Below are positions 8,347 through 14,942 of a DNA stretch of 21,677 nt, piece after piece. The stretch is from Solirubrobacteraceae bacterium (GTDB lineage Bacteria > Actinomycetota > Thermoleophilia > Solirubrobacterales > Solirubrobacteraceae): assembly GCA_016462245.1 (NCBI GenBank), contig JAEMTR010000009.1, positions 1-21,677 on the forward strand, read 5' to 3'. Position numbers and translations under genes: made by a program. The notes under the pieces are model-generated. The model had not been told where the DNA came from and did not search any database. It saw only the letters and a program-made list of their open reading frames with translations. Numbering within the stretch: the stretch's first letter is position 1; the number at the start of each line of letters is the position of its first letter.

Positions 8347-9135
8347 GTGAGCCGCGATCAGATCGAAGCGTCACTTGGGCGGCTCGACGAGCTGACCCGC
8401 CAGCTGCGGGTCGAATGCCCCTGGGACCGCGAACAGACCGCGCGAACAATCGTTCCGCATACCGTCGAGGAGGCCTACGAGCTGGCCGACGCCGCCAACT
8501 CGGGCGACGACGCGGCGCTCGTCGATGAGCTCGGCGACGTGCTCTTCCAAGTCTATTTTCTCTCGCTGCTGTTAGAGGAGCGCGGCGTCAGCAATCTTGG
8601 CGAGGTCGCCGATCACTGCCGCGAGAAACTGATCCGCCGCCACCCGCACATCTTTGGCGAGGTTGAGGTCAAAGACAGCGGCGAAGTGCTGCGTAACTGG
8701 GATCAGATCAAACGTAGCGAGCCGGGCCGCGGTGAGACGATCTTTGGCTCGCTGCCGGAGAACCTGCCAGCGCCGCTGGAGGCGCGCCGCGTTCAGCGCC
8801 GCGCAGCCTCAAGTGGCTTCGACCCGCTGGCTACCGACGAGGCTTTAGCGGCGCTAGGCGATCAGCTTGAAGCGATTGGCCAGCTCGGTCAGCGCGACGC
8901 CGGCGACGAGCAGAGCTTCGAGCAGGTCGGCGACCTGCTCTTCGCAGCCGTAAACGTCGCGCGGCGACTTAAAGTCGACCCTGAGCTGTCGCTGAGAGCG
9001 TCAACTGGCCGTTTCCGCGCGCGGCTGGAGGCAGCAGAGGAGTTGGCCCGCAGCGCAGGGCTCAGCTGGAACGACTTAGATATAGATCAACAGCTCGAGC
9101 TTTATGCGCGGGCGCGAATGGCAGAGGACCAATGA
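8347..9135 (+). CDS. mazG: Nucleoside triphosphate pyrophosphohydrolase MazG
   Basis: A 262-residue all-alpha NTP pyrophosphatase that hydrolyses (d)NTPs, including damaged ones, to monophosphates. The first MazG half has CPWDREQT (25-32) and the metal site E41-E42-x-x-E45 with E61-x-x-D64 (EEAYEL, DELGDVLFQV). The linker has FGSLPENLPAPLEARRVQRRA. The second half has EQVGDLLFAAVNVARRL, as in full-length two-domain MazG. The GTG start fits the family N-terminus; a GGGGG run at 8334-8338 is a possible weak ribosome binding site. Its stop overlaps the eno start in ATGA, so enolase is translationally coupled. mazG next to eno is a typical actinobacterial arrangement. Confidence 0.95.
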   Translation: MSRDQIEASLGRLDELTRQLRVECPWDREQTARTIVPHTVEEAYELADAANSGDDAALVDELGDVLFQVYFLSLLLEERGVSNLGEVADHCREKLIRRHPHIFGEVEVKDSGEVLRNWDQIKRSEPGRGETIFGSLPENLPAPLEARRVQRRAASSGFDPLATDEALAALGDQLEAIGQLGQRDAGDEQSFEQVGDLLFAAVNVARRLKVDPELSLRASTGRFRARLEAAEELARSAGLSWNDLDIDQQLELYARARMAEDQ

Positions 9136-10406
9136 CCAGTATCAGCAGCGTTCACGCCCGCCAAATTCTTGACAGCCGCGGCAATCCAACGGTTGAAGTT
9201 GATCTAACGCTGGAAGGCGGCGCGGGCGGCCGGGCGGCCGTACCCTCGGGCGCCTCAACCGGCGAGTTCGAGGCGACCGAACTGCGCGACGGTGGCGCCC
9301 AGTGGGGAGGGAAGGGCGTCACGCAGGCCGTCGCCAACGTCAACGGCGAACTCGCCGCCGCTGCGGTCGGGCTTGATGCTTCCGATCAGCGCGCAGTCGA
9401 CGATGCGCTTATCGCGCTTGATGGCACGGCAAATAAATCGCGGCTTGGCGCCAACGCAATCCTCGGTGTTTCACTCGCCTGCGCCCACGCCAGCGCCGCC
9501 GACGCCGGTCAACCGCTCTGGCGCTACCTCGGTGGAGCCGACGCCAGCATTCTGCCGGTGCCGATGATGAACGTCCTCAACGGGGGCGCCCACGCCGACA
9601 ATCGCGTCGATTTTCAGGAGTTCATGATTGTTCCCTGCGGCGCAGCCTCGTTTGGCGAGGCGCTGCGCGTTGGAGTTGAGGTCTTCCACGCGCTGAAGGC
9701 AGCGCTGAAGGGTCGCGGGCTCAGCACGGCCGGCGGTGACGAGGGCGGCTTCGCACCTGACCTGGGCTCTAACGAAGAGGCGCTCCAAGTATTGGTCGAA
9801 GGCATTGAAGCGGCCGGCTATCGCCCCGGCGAGGACGTTGGCATTGCGCTCGACCCAGCAACGAGCGAGATCTTTGAGGACGGCAGTTACTCGCTTGCCC
9901 ACGAGGGCCGCCTACTCAGCTCGGCCGAGATGGCTGACTACTGGGCAGATATGGCGTCGCGCTACCCAATCCTCTCGATCGAAGACGGGATGGACGAAGA
10001 GGACTGGGAGGGCTGGAAGCAGCTGAGTGAGAAGATCGGCGAGACGGTGCAGCTGGTCGGCGACGACCTCTTTGTCACCAACACTGAGCGGCTCAGTCGC
10101 GGGATCGAGCTTGGCGTCGGAAATTCAATCTTGATCAAGGTCAACCAGATCGGCACGCTGACCGAGACGCTCGACGCGATCGCAATGGCCCGCGAAGCCG
10201 GCTACAGCGCAGTGATGTCGCACCGCTCGGGCGAGACCGAGGACACGACGATCGCCGACCTTGCGGTGGCGACCGGCTGCGGCCAGATCAAGACCGGTGC
10301 TCCTTCGAGGTCCGATCGGGTCGCAAAGTACAACCAGCTGCTGCGGATCGAAGAGGAGCTCGGTGACCGCGCCGTCTACCCCGGCCGCTCGGTCTTTCGA
10401 AGTTAG
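9132..10406 (+). CDS. eno: Enolase (phosphopyruvate hydratase)
   Basis: A 424-residue glycolytic enzyme that interconverts 2-phosphoglycerate and phosphoenolpyruvate in the cytoplasm. The N-terminus ARQILDSRGNPTVEVDL and the loop VPSGASTGEFEA are typical. Catalytic and metal residues are visible: E204 in GGDEGGFAPDL (proton donor region), magnesium ligands D241 (ALDPATSEIF), E284 (SIEDGMDEEDW) and the D311/D312 pair (VGDDLFVTN), and the base K336 (ILIKVNQIGTL). The C-terminal signature SHRSGETEDTTIADLAVAT precedes GAPSRSDRVAKYNQLLRIEE. The length is normal. The ATG overlaps the mazG stop by 4 bases, so no promoter of its own is needed. Confidence 0.98.
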   Translation: MTSISSVHARQILDSRGNPTVEVDLTLEGGAGGRAAVPSGASTGEFEATELRDGGAQWGGKGVTQAVANVNGELAAAAVGLDASDQRAVDDALIALDGTANKSRLGANAILGVSLACAHASAADAGQPLWRYLGGADASILPVPMMNVLNGGAHADNRVDFQEFMIVPCGAASFGEALRVGVEVFHALKAALKGRGLSTAGGDEGGFAPDLGSNEEALQVLVEGIEAAGYRPGEDVGIALDPATSEIFEDGSYSLAHEGRLLSSAEMADYWADMASRYPILSIEDGMDEEDWEGWKQLSEKIGETVQLVGDDLFVTNTERLSRGIELGVGNSILIKVNQIGTLTETLDAIAMAREAGYSAVMSHRSGETEDTTIADLAVATGCGQIKTGAPSRSDRVAKYNQLLRIEEELGDRAVYPGRSVFRS

Positions 10407-10477
10407 CCGCCGGGTGGCGCTTCAGCTGCCCAAAATTGCTGGGAAGGAGTCCCGCTGGCGGCGGCGAACGTGCGCTT

Positions 10478-10855
10478 ATGACTTCACGCAGTGCAACTCT
10501 CCGTCAGCGCCCTGATCATCGCCAGCTATTGCCCCGGCCGCGGCTGATTGAAGGGCGTCGCGCCGGTTCGGGCGGTATTCGCTGGGACAGAATTGGCAGG
10601 TTTGTTGTGATCGGCGTCTGCCTGTTAGTTGTGTCGCTGTACTTGCGGCCGTTGATCGCAATCTGGTCGGCCAGGGGCGAGGCGGCAACTCGTCACAGCG
10701 AGCTGACGAAGCTTCAGCGTGAAAACGTACAGCTCTCAAAACGCGTCGAAGCGTTGAAGAATCCAGCGGCGCTGGAGCGCGAAGCAAGAAGTCTCGGGAT
10801 GGTCAAGCCGGGCGAGAAGGCTTACGTAATCAACGGTCTGCCGGACAGCCCTTAA
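10478..10855 (+). CDS. Septum formation initiator, DivIC/FtsB family
   Basis: A 125-residue bitopic membrane protein of the divisome, expected to pair with FtsL and the FtsQ homologue at the septum. A basic cytoplasmic N-terminus (1-38) is followed by one membrane span (41-63, RFVVIGVCLLVVSLYLRPLI). A coiled coil comes next (about 66-95, ELTKLQRENVQLSKRVEAL), then the family's conserved end (NPAALEREARSLGMVKPGEKAYVI). Its position right after eno is the actinobacterial norm and supports the call. The frame opens at a TTG at 10436, but the ATG at 10478 is more plausible. Neither a good ribosome binding site nor a TAnnnT box is seen, so the start is less certain than the gene. Confidence 0.88.
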   Translation: MTSRSATLRQRPDHRQLLPRPRLIEGRRAGSGGIRWDRIGRFVVIGVCLLVVSLYLRPLIAIWSARGEAATRHSELTKLQRENVQLSKRVEALKNPAALEREARSLGMVKPGEKAYVINGLPDSP

Positions 10856-10865
10856 GCACCAGCGC

Positions 10866-10871
10866 TACTCT
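10866..10871 (+). promoter_or_regulatory. Putative leaderless -10 box (TACTCT)
   Basis: TACTCT ends 7 bases before the GTG at 10879, so the predicted transcript starts at or one base before the start codon. No Shine-Dalgarno sequence is present. Confidence 0.55.
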
Positions 10872-10878
10872 GCGCGGC

Positions 10879-11202
10879 GTGTCATTTGAAACTGCGATAG
10901 AGCAGTGGCGCGAAGGCGAGCGGGTTTTGGCAGCCGCGCCTGTCGAGGATCAGCCAGCGCTGTTGCGCGTCGAAGAGGCGCTCGTTGCCGAGCTGCGCCG
11001 GCGGCTCGGTGGCGCCTTCACCGTCGATGAACTGGTCGAGTTCTACGAGCAAGACAGCTCCTGGTGCATGGAGCTGGCGCTACGGCTGGAGCCGGAGCTG
11101 CCGCAGGCCTGGGACGCGCGGATCGCTGACGCCGCCTACGCCCGCTACGTTCGCGGCGCCGTTGACTTCGCCGGTGGCCGGCGGCTTGAGCAGAAGCCTT
11201 AG
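10879..11202 (+). CDS. Conserved-looking small protein of unknown function
   Basis: A 107-residue soluble protein with no signal peptide or membrane span. It is predicted mostly helical: an acidic N-terminal helical part (FETAIEQWREGERVLAAA, EEALVAELRRRLGG), a central FTVDELVEFYEQDSSWCMELA segment, and WDARIADAAYARYVRGAVDF. I do not recognise the family. In many Actinobacteria the slot after eno and DivIC is held by a DUF501 protein; this sequence does not show that family's features to my eye. The start is GTG with a leaderless-type box. The gene ends 13 bases before the convergent end of the next (- strand) gene. Confidence 0.75.
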   Translation: MSFETAIEQWREGERVLAAAPVEDQPALLRVEEALVAELRRRLGGAFTVDELVEFYEQDSSWCMELALRLEPELPQAWDARIADAAYARYVRGAVDFAGGRRLEQKP

Positions 11203-11215
11203 CGCTGGCCGCAGA

Positions 11216-11794
11216 TTACTCGTCGTCGGCGCGGCGGATCACGATCCGGTCAGCTTCGACGGTCACCGTGACGGAGCGCTTGCCGGCCCAGTGCTCGGCG
11301 TAAACAGCGTTCTCCGCGATCGCCGGGTCGAGCCAGAGGCCGTAGCCCTCTTCGCCGTGGTCGAAGCTGCCTTCGAGCGTCTTCGCACCGCTGCGACGGC
11401 CGCGGCCACCGCGGCGGCCGCGGCGCGACGGCCCCGCGCCATCGCCGTTTGTGCCGCCCTCTTCTTCTTCCGATTCAGCGTCGTCAGGGTCCTCTTCGCC
11501 GGCGGCGATCCGTTCAGCGCGCAGGCGAGCCTCTTCCTCGGCCGCCTTGGCCTGCTCGGCCTCCTCGATCTCCAGCGCTGCGGCGACCTTGGCATCATCG
11601 GCGGCGCGCAGGTCTACGACCTCGTCGAAGCCAGCGACAGCGGCCTCGGAGCTCGTTAGTTCGAACTCCTGCTTGAAGGTTTCGAGCTGCGCGACTGGCA
11701 CCTCGAGCTGGTGAGCGATCCAAGCATCTGTGCGACCTTGACCGACCCATACGCGGATTTGGTTGAGTTGTGGTTTCAAAGATTTTCTAGCCAT
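11216..11794 (-). CDS. Unknown protein with helix-turn-helix-like N-terminus and RG-rich basic linker
   Basis: A 192-residue protein on the - strand, divergent from csrA. Residues 1-45 (MARKSLKPQL, VWVGQGRTDAWIAHQLEVPV) look like a small helical DNA- or RNA-binding module. Residues 60-113 are a highly charged E/A-rich helical segment, probably a coiled coil. Residues 124-136 are an arginine/glycine run (RRGRRGGRGRR), and 150-188 form a beta-rich end (YGLWLDPAIAENAVYA, RSVTVTVEADRIVIRR). The frame runs on to 11866, but the ATG at 11794 is preferred because it follows a TAnnnT box by 10 bases and avoids an arginine-rich unstructured extension. The RG run suggests nucleic-acid contact; no function can be assigned. 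Confidence 0.7.
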   Translation of the reverse strand: MARKSLKPQLNQIRVWVGQGRTDAWIAHQLEVPVAQLETFKQEFELTSSEAAVAGFDEVVDLRAADDAKVAAALEIEEAEQAKAAEEEARLRAERIAAGEEDPDDAESEEEEGGTNGDGAGPSRRGRRGGRGRRSGAKTLEGSFDHGEEGYGLWLDPAIAENAVYAEHWAGKRSVTVTVEADRIVIRRADDE

Positions 11795-11804
11795 TAGGAG
11801 CCTG

Positions 11805-11810
11805 ACCCTA
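11805..11810 (-). promoter_or_regulatory. Putative -10 box (TAGGGT) for the RG-linker gene
   Basis: Read on the - strand, TAGGGT ends 10 bases before the ATG at 11794. There is no Shine-Dalgarno in between, so a leader of a few bases is predicted. Confidence 0.55.
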
Positions 11811-11890
11811 TCGGAGCGGCGCGGCCGCGCGTCGCCCGGCGCCGTGAAGTGACGTAGAAATTCCACTTGCGGTCGGGCGCGCGCCGCTGG

Positions 11891-11896
11891 TAGGTT
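11891..11896 (+). promoter_or_regulatory. Putative -10 box (TAGGTT) for csrA
   Basis: TAGGTT lies 39 bases before the csrA ATG, giving a predicted leader of about 33 bases from about 11903. Unlike most units here, this one is leadered and carries a ribosome binding site. Confidence 0.45.
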
Positions 11897-11921
11897 CGCG
11901 AAACGAATAGACGGATTACGT

Positions 11922-11928
11922 GAGGAGA
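11922..11928 (+). promoter_or_regulatory. Strong csrA ribosome binding site with GGA motif
   Basis: GAGGAGA stands 7 bases before the ATG at 11936 and is the strongest Shine-Dalgarno sequence in the window. It contains a GGA trinucleotide, the core of CsrA binding sites. A second GGA lies upstream in ACGGATTA (about 11911-11918). Both would lie in the short leader, compatible with autoregulation by CsrA, which is inferred. Confidence 0.6.
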
Positions 11929-11935
11929 GCGGGCG

Positions 11936-12133
11936 ATGCTTGTCCTATCGAGAAAAACGAACCAGAGCATCATGATTGGTGATGAGATCGAGATCACGGT
12001 GCTCTCGGTAGCCGGCGAGAAGGTGCGGCTCGGCATTAAGGCGCCGCGCGAAGTTCCCGTCTATCGCGATGAGGTTTACGCGCAGGTCCATGGCGAGCAG
12101 CGCGAAGCAGACCCGGCGCGCCCTATCCCATAA
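11936..12133 (+). CDS. csrA: Carbon storage regulator CsrA (translational regulator)
   Basis: A 65-residue homodimeric RNA-binding protein that represses or stabilises mRNAs by binding GGA motifs near ribosome binding sites. The hallmark start MLVLSRKTNQSIMIGDEIEI, with RNA-contact residues L4 and R6, and the GIKAPREVPVYRDEVY segment with R44 are intact. The last 15 residues (EQREADPARPIP end) are a short nonconserved tail. No fliW or flagellin gene, the usual partner in Gram-positive bacteria, is in the window. The gene is divergent from the RG-linker gene and convergent with a small membrane protein gene, overlapping that gene's end by 11 bases. Confidence 0.95.
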   Translation: MLVLSRKTNQSIMIGDEIEITVLSVAGEKVRLGIKAPREVPVYRDEVYAQVHGEQREADPARPIP

Positions 12134-12368
12134 CGATGTAAAGCGTTTCAAACATCGCCACCGTCACGATAACCGCGGTGGCGATCAGCAGCAGCACGAG
12201 CATTGCGAAACGGAGTGTTCCGTGGCGGTGCTGGCGGTCCAGCCGCCGAACCCTGATGCGCGTTTCGGCGCGATGATTTATCTCGTGACGACGGACGCGG
12301 TCGGCGCGGATTTCGGCACGGAACTTGGCCTCAAAGTCACGCAGACTTTGACGGAGGTGTGTAGCCAT
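12123..12368 (-). CDS. Small single-pass membrane protein of unknown function
   Basis: An 81-residue protein with a strongly basic, histidine- and arginine-rich N-terminal half (FRAEIRADRVRRHE, RIRVRRLDRQHRHG), followed by one membrane span near the C-terminus (54-79, FAMLVLLLIATAVIVTVAMF). The basic half should be cytoplasmic, giving a tail-anchor-like layout. I do not recognise the family. The ATG at 12368 is chosen over the upstream start at 12398 because a TAnnnT box lies 8 bases before it. It lies downstream of the nuclease-like lipoprotein on the same strand, 11 bases after that gene's stop. Its last 11 bases overlap the end of csrA tail to tail. Confidence 0.7.
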   Translation of the reverse strand: MATHLRQSLRDFEAKFRAEIRADRVRRHEINHRAETRIRVRRLDRQHRHGTLRFAMLVLLLIATAVIVTVAMFETLYIVMG

Positions 12369-12376
12369 CGAGGCCG

Positions 12377-12382
12377 ATCTTA
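12377..12382 (-). promoter_or_regulatory. Putative leaderless -10 box (TAAGAT), sharing bases with a stop codon
   Basis: On the - strand TAAGAT ends 8 bases before the ATG at 12368. Its first three bases are the TAA stop codon of the upstream nuclease-like gene. No Shine-Dalgarno is seen. Confidence 0.55.
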
Positions 12383-12904
12383 GCGGCAGGACCCCCACAG
12401 GCCGAGCCGCTCACTGTGAGCTGCTTTGCGCAACTGTGCGAATTCGCCCGCATGGAGCGTGTTTGGCGGGAAGACAATTGTTTTGGCAAAGCCGCGCCGA
12501 ACCAGGTCGGCATTCACGAATAGCTCCTTGCCGGTTTGCGACCTGCGGTAGACGTAGGCCAGCAGTCGCCCGTAGCGGTCGCGCGCCTCGGCGCCGATGA
12601 CGAGCCGAATTGGCGTTCCGCTCGGCAGCAGCCGCTCGTTCTCGCGGCTCGCCTCGGGGCCAAAGCATTCGACTTCGGAGTTCGGCCCCACGCTCTCAGG
12701 GGTGTCGATCCCGATGTAGCGGACGCGCTCCTCACGGCCGCCAAGGTCGGCGACGATTGTGTCGCCGTCAACGATCCGCGAGACGGCGGCGTCGATCTCG
12801 TCGTTTGGCCCCGCCTCACTCGAGCCGCAGCCGCCCGCAGCTAATAGCAGCGCTGCGGCGAGAGCGGCGCAGGCCGCGCCGCGGTATTTGACTCTGATTG
12901 GCAT
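12380..12904 (-). CDS. Staphylococcal-nuclease-like (thermonuclease) lipoprotein
   Basis: A 174-residue exported protein of the SNase family, which cleaves DNA and RNA with calcium. A lipoprotein signal precedes a lipobox, LAAGGC, with C26. The OB-fold carries the catalytic set in the family spacing: VDGDTI (D47), R62 and E70 in RYIGIDTPE (equivalent to R35 and E43 of the staphylococcal enzyme), and R113 in DRYGRLLAYVY (equivalent to R87). NADLVRRGFAKT and the C-terminal helix end (HSERLGLWG) are also typical. All catalytic residues are present, so it is probably an active surface nuclease for scavenging or defence against free DNA. A TAGCGT box lies 9 bases before the ATG. Confidence 0.9.
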   Translation of the reverse strand: MPIRVKYRGAACAALAAALLLAAGGCGSSEAGPNDEIDAAVSRIVDGDTIVADLGGREERVRYIGIDTPESVGPNSEVECFGPEASRENERLLPSGTPIRLVIGAEARDRYGRLLAYVYRRSQTGKELFVNADLVRRGFAKTIVFPPNTLHAGEFAQLRKAAHSERLGLWGSCR

Positions 12905-12913
12905 CTGCGCACG

Positions 12914-12919
12914 ACGCTA
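12914..12919 (-). promoter_or_regulatory. Putative leaderless -10 box (TAGCGT) for the nuclease lipoprotein gene
   Basis: On the - strand TAGCGT ends 9 bases before the ATG at 12904, with no Shine-Dalgarno between. The predicted transcript starts about 3 bases before the ATG. Confidence 0.5.
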
Positions 12920-12980
12920 GCGCGGCGCGGCCGGACGAAGCGACCGTGGACTACTCTCGCCTCAATCTGGGAGCAATGCT

Positions 12981-12994
12981 GCGCGCTTGCGCGC
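12981..12994 (-). terminator. GC-rich inverted repeat downstream of fbaB, possible terminator
   Basis: A perfect inverted repeat GCGCGC-TT-GCGCGC lies 12 bases after the fbaB stop (read on the - strand), within a 102-base gap. No U tract follows, so it would be a U-less hairpin of the kind often proposed for high-GC Actinobacteria. It could also be chance in GC-rich DNA. Confidence 0.3.
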
Positions 12995-13006
12995 GGGCGC
13001 CGCGCC

Positions 13007-14095
13007 TTAAGCGATCGTTACGTCGTCTGAGAGGTAGACGTCCTGAACGGCATTGAGGATCTCGATCCCCTCGTTCATCGGACGCTGGAAGGCTTTGCGG
13101 CCAGTGATCAGGCCGGTACCACCGGCGCGCTTGTTGATCACCGCTGTCGTGACGGCCTCGGCCTTGTCGCTGGCGCCGCCGGAAGCGCCGCCGGAGTTGA
13201 TCAGCCCGGAGCGGCCCATGTAACAGTTGGCCACCTGGTAGCGAGTCAGGTCGATCGGGTTGTCGGTCGTCAGCTTGTCGTAGACCAGCGGGCTGGTCTT
13301 GCCGTAGGAGACGCCATCAGCGTTCAGCGCGAGGTAGCCGCCGTTGTTCTCCGGCAGCTTCTGTTTGATGATGTCGGCCTCGATCGTCGTACCGATGTGG
13401 TTGGCCTGGCCTGTGAGGTCGGCCGAGACGTGGTAATCGGTGCCGTCAACGACGAAGGCGCTGTTGCGCAGGTAGCACCAGAGCACGGTGAACATTCCGA
13501 GCCGGTGGGCCTCGTCGAAGGCTGCCGCAACGTCGACGATCTGGTGGTGCGACTCCTTCGAGCCGAAGTAGATCGTCGCGCCGACGCCGGCGGCGCCGAT
13601 GTCGAAAGCGCGCTGCACTGAGGCGAACATGATCTGGTCGTATTCATTCGGGTAGGTCAGAAACTCGTTGTGGTTGAGCTTGACGATGAAGGGAATCCGA
13701 TGCGCGTACTTGCGTGAGACGGCGCCGAGCACTCCGACCGTTGAAGCGACCGCGTTACAGCCGCCTTCGACCGCCAGTTCGACGATCTTGCCGGGGTCAA
13801 AGTACTCAGGGTTGGGCGCAAAGCTGGCGCCGGCCGAATGCTCGATTCCCTGATCGACGGGAAGGATTGAGAGGTAGCCGGTTCCGCCAAGGCGGCCGTG
13901 GTCCCACATCTGCTGCAGGTTGCGCATCACCTGAGCGCTGCGGTCGCTCTCGGCAACGATCCGCTCGTTGAAGTCTGGGCCCGGCAGGTGCAGCATTGAA
14001 GAGTCGATCGTCGTGCACTTGTGCTCGAGCAGCGTCTTGGCGTTGTCGCCGAGCAGTTCTTCTAGCTGGGAAGAGGTCATCGAATCAGTGGCCAC
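13007..14095 (-). CDS. fbaB: Class I fructose-bisphosphate aldolase (FbaB/DhnA family)
   Basis: A 362-residue Schiff-base aldolase that interconverts fructose 1,6-bisphosphate with dihydroxyacetone phosphate and glyceraldehyde 3-phosphate. It resembles E. coli FbaB along its length: LPVDQGIEHSAG (79-90), LNHNEFLTYP, IKQKLPENNGGY with the probable Schiff-base lysine K244 in ADIIKQK, ANCYMGRSGLINSGGASGG (289-307), and the end INKRAGGTGLITGRKAFQRP. It is not a class II zinc enzyme. The frame starts with GTG at 14095; an ATG at 14080 is an alternative. On the - strand GGAG at 14105-14108 (9 bases before the GTG) and TACGCT at 14134-14139 suggest a leadered message of about 32 bases, unlike most neighbours. 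With eno it supplies a second glycolytic enzyme in the window. Confidence 0.95.
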   Translation of the reverse strand: MATDSMTSSQLEELLGDNAKTLLEHKCTTIDSSMLHLPGPDFNERIVAESDRSAQVMRNLQQMWDHGRLGGTGYLSILPVDQGIEHSAGASFAPNPEYFDPGKIVELAVEGGCNAVASTVGVLGAVSRKYAHRIPFIVKLNHNEFLTYPNEYDQIMFASVQRAFDIGAAGVGATIYFGSKESHHQIVDVAAAFDEAHRLGMFTVLWCYLRNSAFVVDGTDYHVSADLTGQANHIGTTIEADIIKQKLPENNGGYLALNADGVSYGKTSPLVYDKLTTDNPIDLTRYQVANCYMGRSGLINSGGASGGASDKAEAVTTAVINKRAGGTGLITGRKAFQRPMNEGIEILNAVQDVYLSDDVTIA

Positions 14096-14133
14096 GTCAG
14101 TTGTCTCCGTATCGGGTTGGGGTAACTCGATAA

Positions 14134-14139
14134 AGCGTA
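14134..14139 (-). promoter_or_regulatory. Putative -10 box (TACGCT) for fbaB
   Basis: On the - strand TACGCT lies 38 bases before the GTG start. A GGAG ribosome-binding element (14105-14108) lies in the predicted leader. The divergent rhomboid-like gene's box is 38 bases away on the other strand. Confidence 0.4.
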
Positions 14140-14177
14140 CCTGCGATCCGCGAACGCTGCCGCGAGCACCGGCGGGC

Positions 14178-14183
14178 TAAGAT
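14178..14183 (+). promoter_or_regulatory. Putative leaderless -10 box (TAAGAT)
   Basis: TAAGAT ends 10 bases before the ATG at 14194 of the rhomboid-like gene. There is no Shine-Dalgarno; a leader of about 4 bases is predicted. Confidence 0.6.
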
Positions 14184-14193
14184 CGCAGCGCTG

Positions 14194-14931
14194 ATGCCTG
14201 AAGCCACCGACCTTTTCGTTGTCTGCCGTTCCTGCGGGGCTGAGGTTTCGAAGTACGTGACCGAGTGCCCCTACTGCGGCGCGCGAATGCAGCAGCGCGC
14301 GCCAAAGATCGCGCGCGGCCAGATCGCCGCCGGTGGTCCGAAGCCGGGGCGCCAGCGCAAACGGCGACAGCGCTCACAGCGCGGTGGCTCATGGCCAAGC
14401 CAGCCGGTCGTTTCGATCACGCTTGCGGCGGCCTGCGCGGTTGGCGCCGTACTGATCGTGCCGGGCGTCGTGTTGGCCAGCGAGGTAGGGGTCGTCGGTC
14501 AGCTCGACGGCCAGTGGTGGCGCCTGATCACAGCCTCGTTCTTCGCCGACAACCTCTGGTACGCGGCTGCCAGCGTCGTTGGGATAGCCCTGTTCGGCGG
14601 ACTGATCGAACGCCGCCATGGACCGTTTGTTGCTGGCGCCTGCTTTGCGATCTGCGCCGTCGGTGGAATGGCGGCGGCGGCGGGGCTGGAGAGCATTCCG
14701 CTGGCGCTGGGCGCAAATGCGGCCGCGCTTGGGCTGATCGGCGCGTGGGTCATCACTCCAGTGCTTGAGACGCGCCGCGGCGAGCAGCCTTCGGTCGACC
14801 TGATCGGCACCGCAATCTGCGCCGCGGTCTTGCTGCTGATGCCCCTAGCTGCGGTTGAAGCCAGTTCCACAGCGGGCGCCGCCGGGCTGATTCTCGGCCT
14901 ACTCGCCGGCTCGATTCTCGCGCGCCGGTAG
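14194..14931 (+). CDS. Rhomboid-like membrane protein with N-terminal zinc ribbon, probably catalytically inactive
   Basis: A 245-residue protein. Residues 11-28 form a zinc ribbon (C11-x2-C14 and C25-x2-C28 in CRSCGAEV and CPYCGARM), followed by a basic linker (50-63). From residue 71 there are about six hydrophobic segments in the rhomboid layout: GQWWRLITASFF (106-117), a long span ending GGLIERRHGP, and GANAAALGLIGAW (173-185). The serine motif GxSG reads GANAA, so the nucleophile is absent, and the last span (AGAAGLILGLLAG) lacks the partner histidine. This points to a pseudo-rhomboid that binds membrane proteins without cutting them. It could alternatively be a diverged protein of unrelated function. 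The ATG follows a TAnnnT box. Confidence 0.75.
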   Translation: MPEATDLFVVCRSCGAEVSKYVTECPYCGARMQQRAPKIARGQIAAGGPKPGRQRKRRQRSQRGGSWPSQPVVSITLAAACAVGAVLIVPGVVLASEVGVVGQLDGQWWRLITASFFADNLWYAAASVVGIALFGGLIERRHGPFVAGACFAICAVGGMAAAAGLESIPLALGANAAALGLIGAWVITPVLETRRGEQPSVDLIGTAICAAVLLLMPLAAVEASSTAGAAGLILGLLAGSILARR

Positions 14932-14934
14932 GCT
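14929..14934 (+). promoter_or_regulatory. Putative leaderless -10 box (TAGGCT), sharing bases with a stop codon
   Basis: TAGGCT ends 8 bases before the ATG at 14943. Its first three bases are the TAG stop codon of the rhomboid-like gene. No clear Shine-Dalgarno is seen. Confidence 0.55.
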
Positions 14935-14942
14935 CTTGAGCG

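Noticed and set aside
11795..11866. Longer N-terminus for the RG-linker protein
   Set aside because: The extension crosses the putative promoter box and gives an arginine-rich stretch without family character; the ATG at 11794 fits better.
14194..14931. Active rhomboid protease
   Set aside because: The GxSG serine and the partner histidine are missing in the translated sequence.
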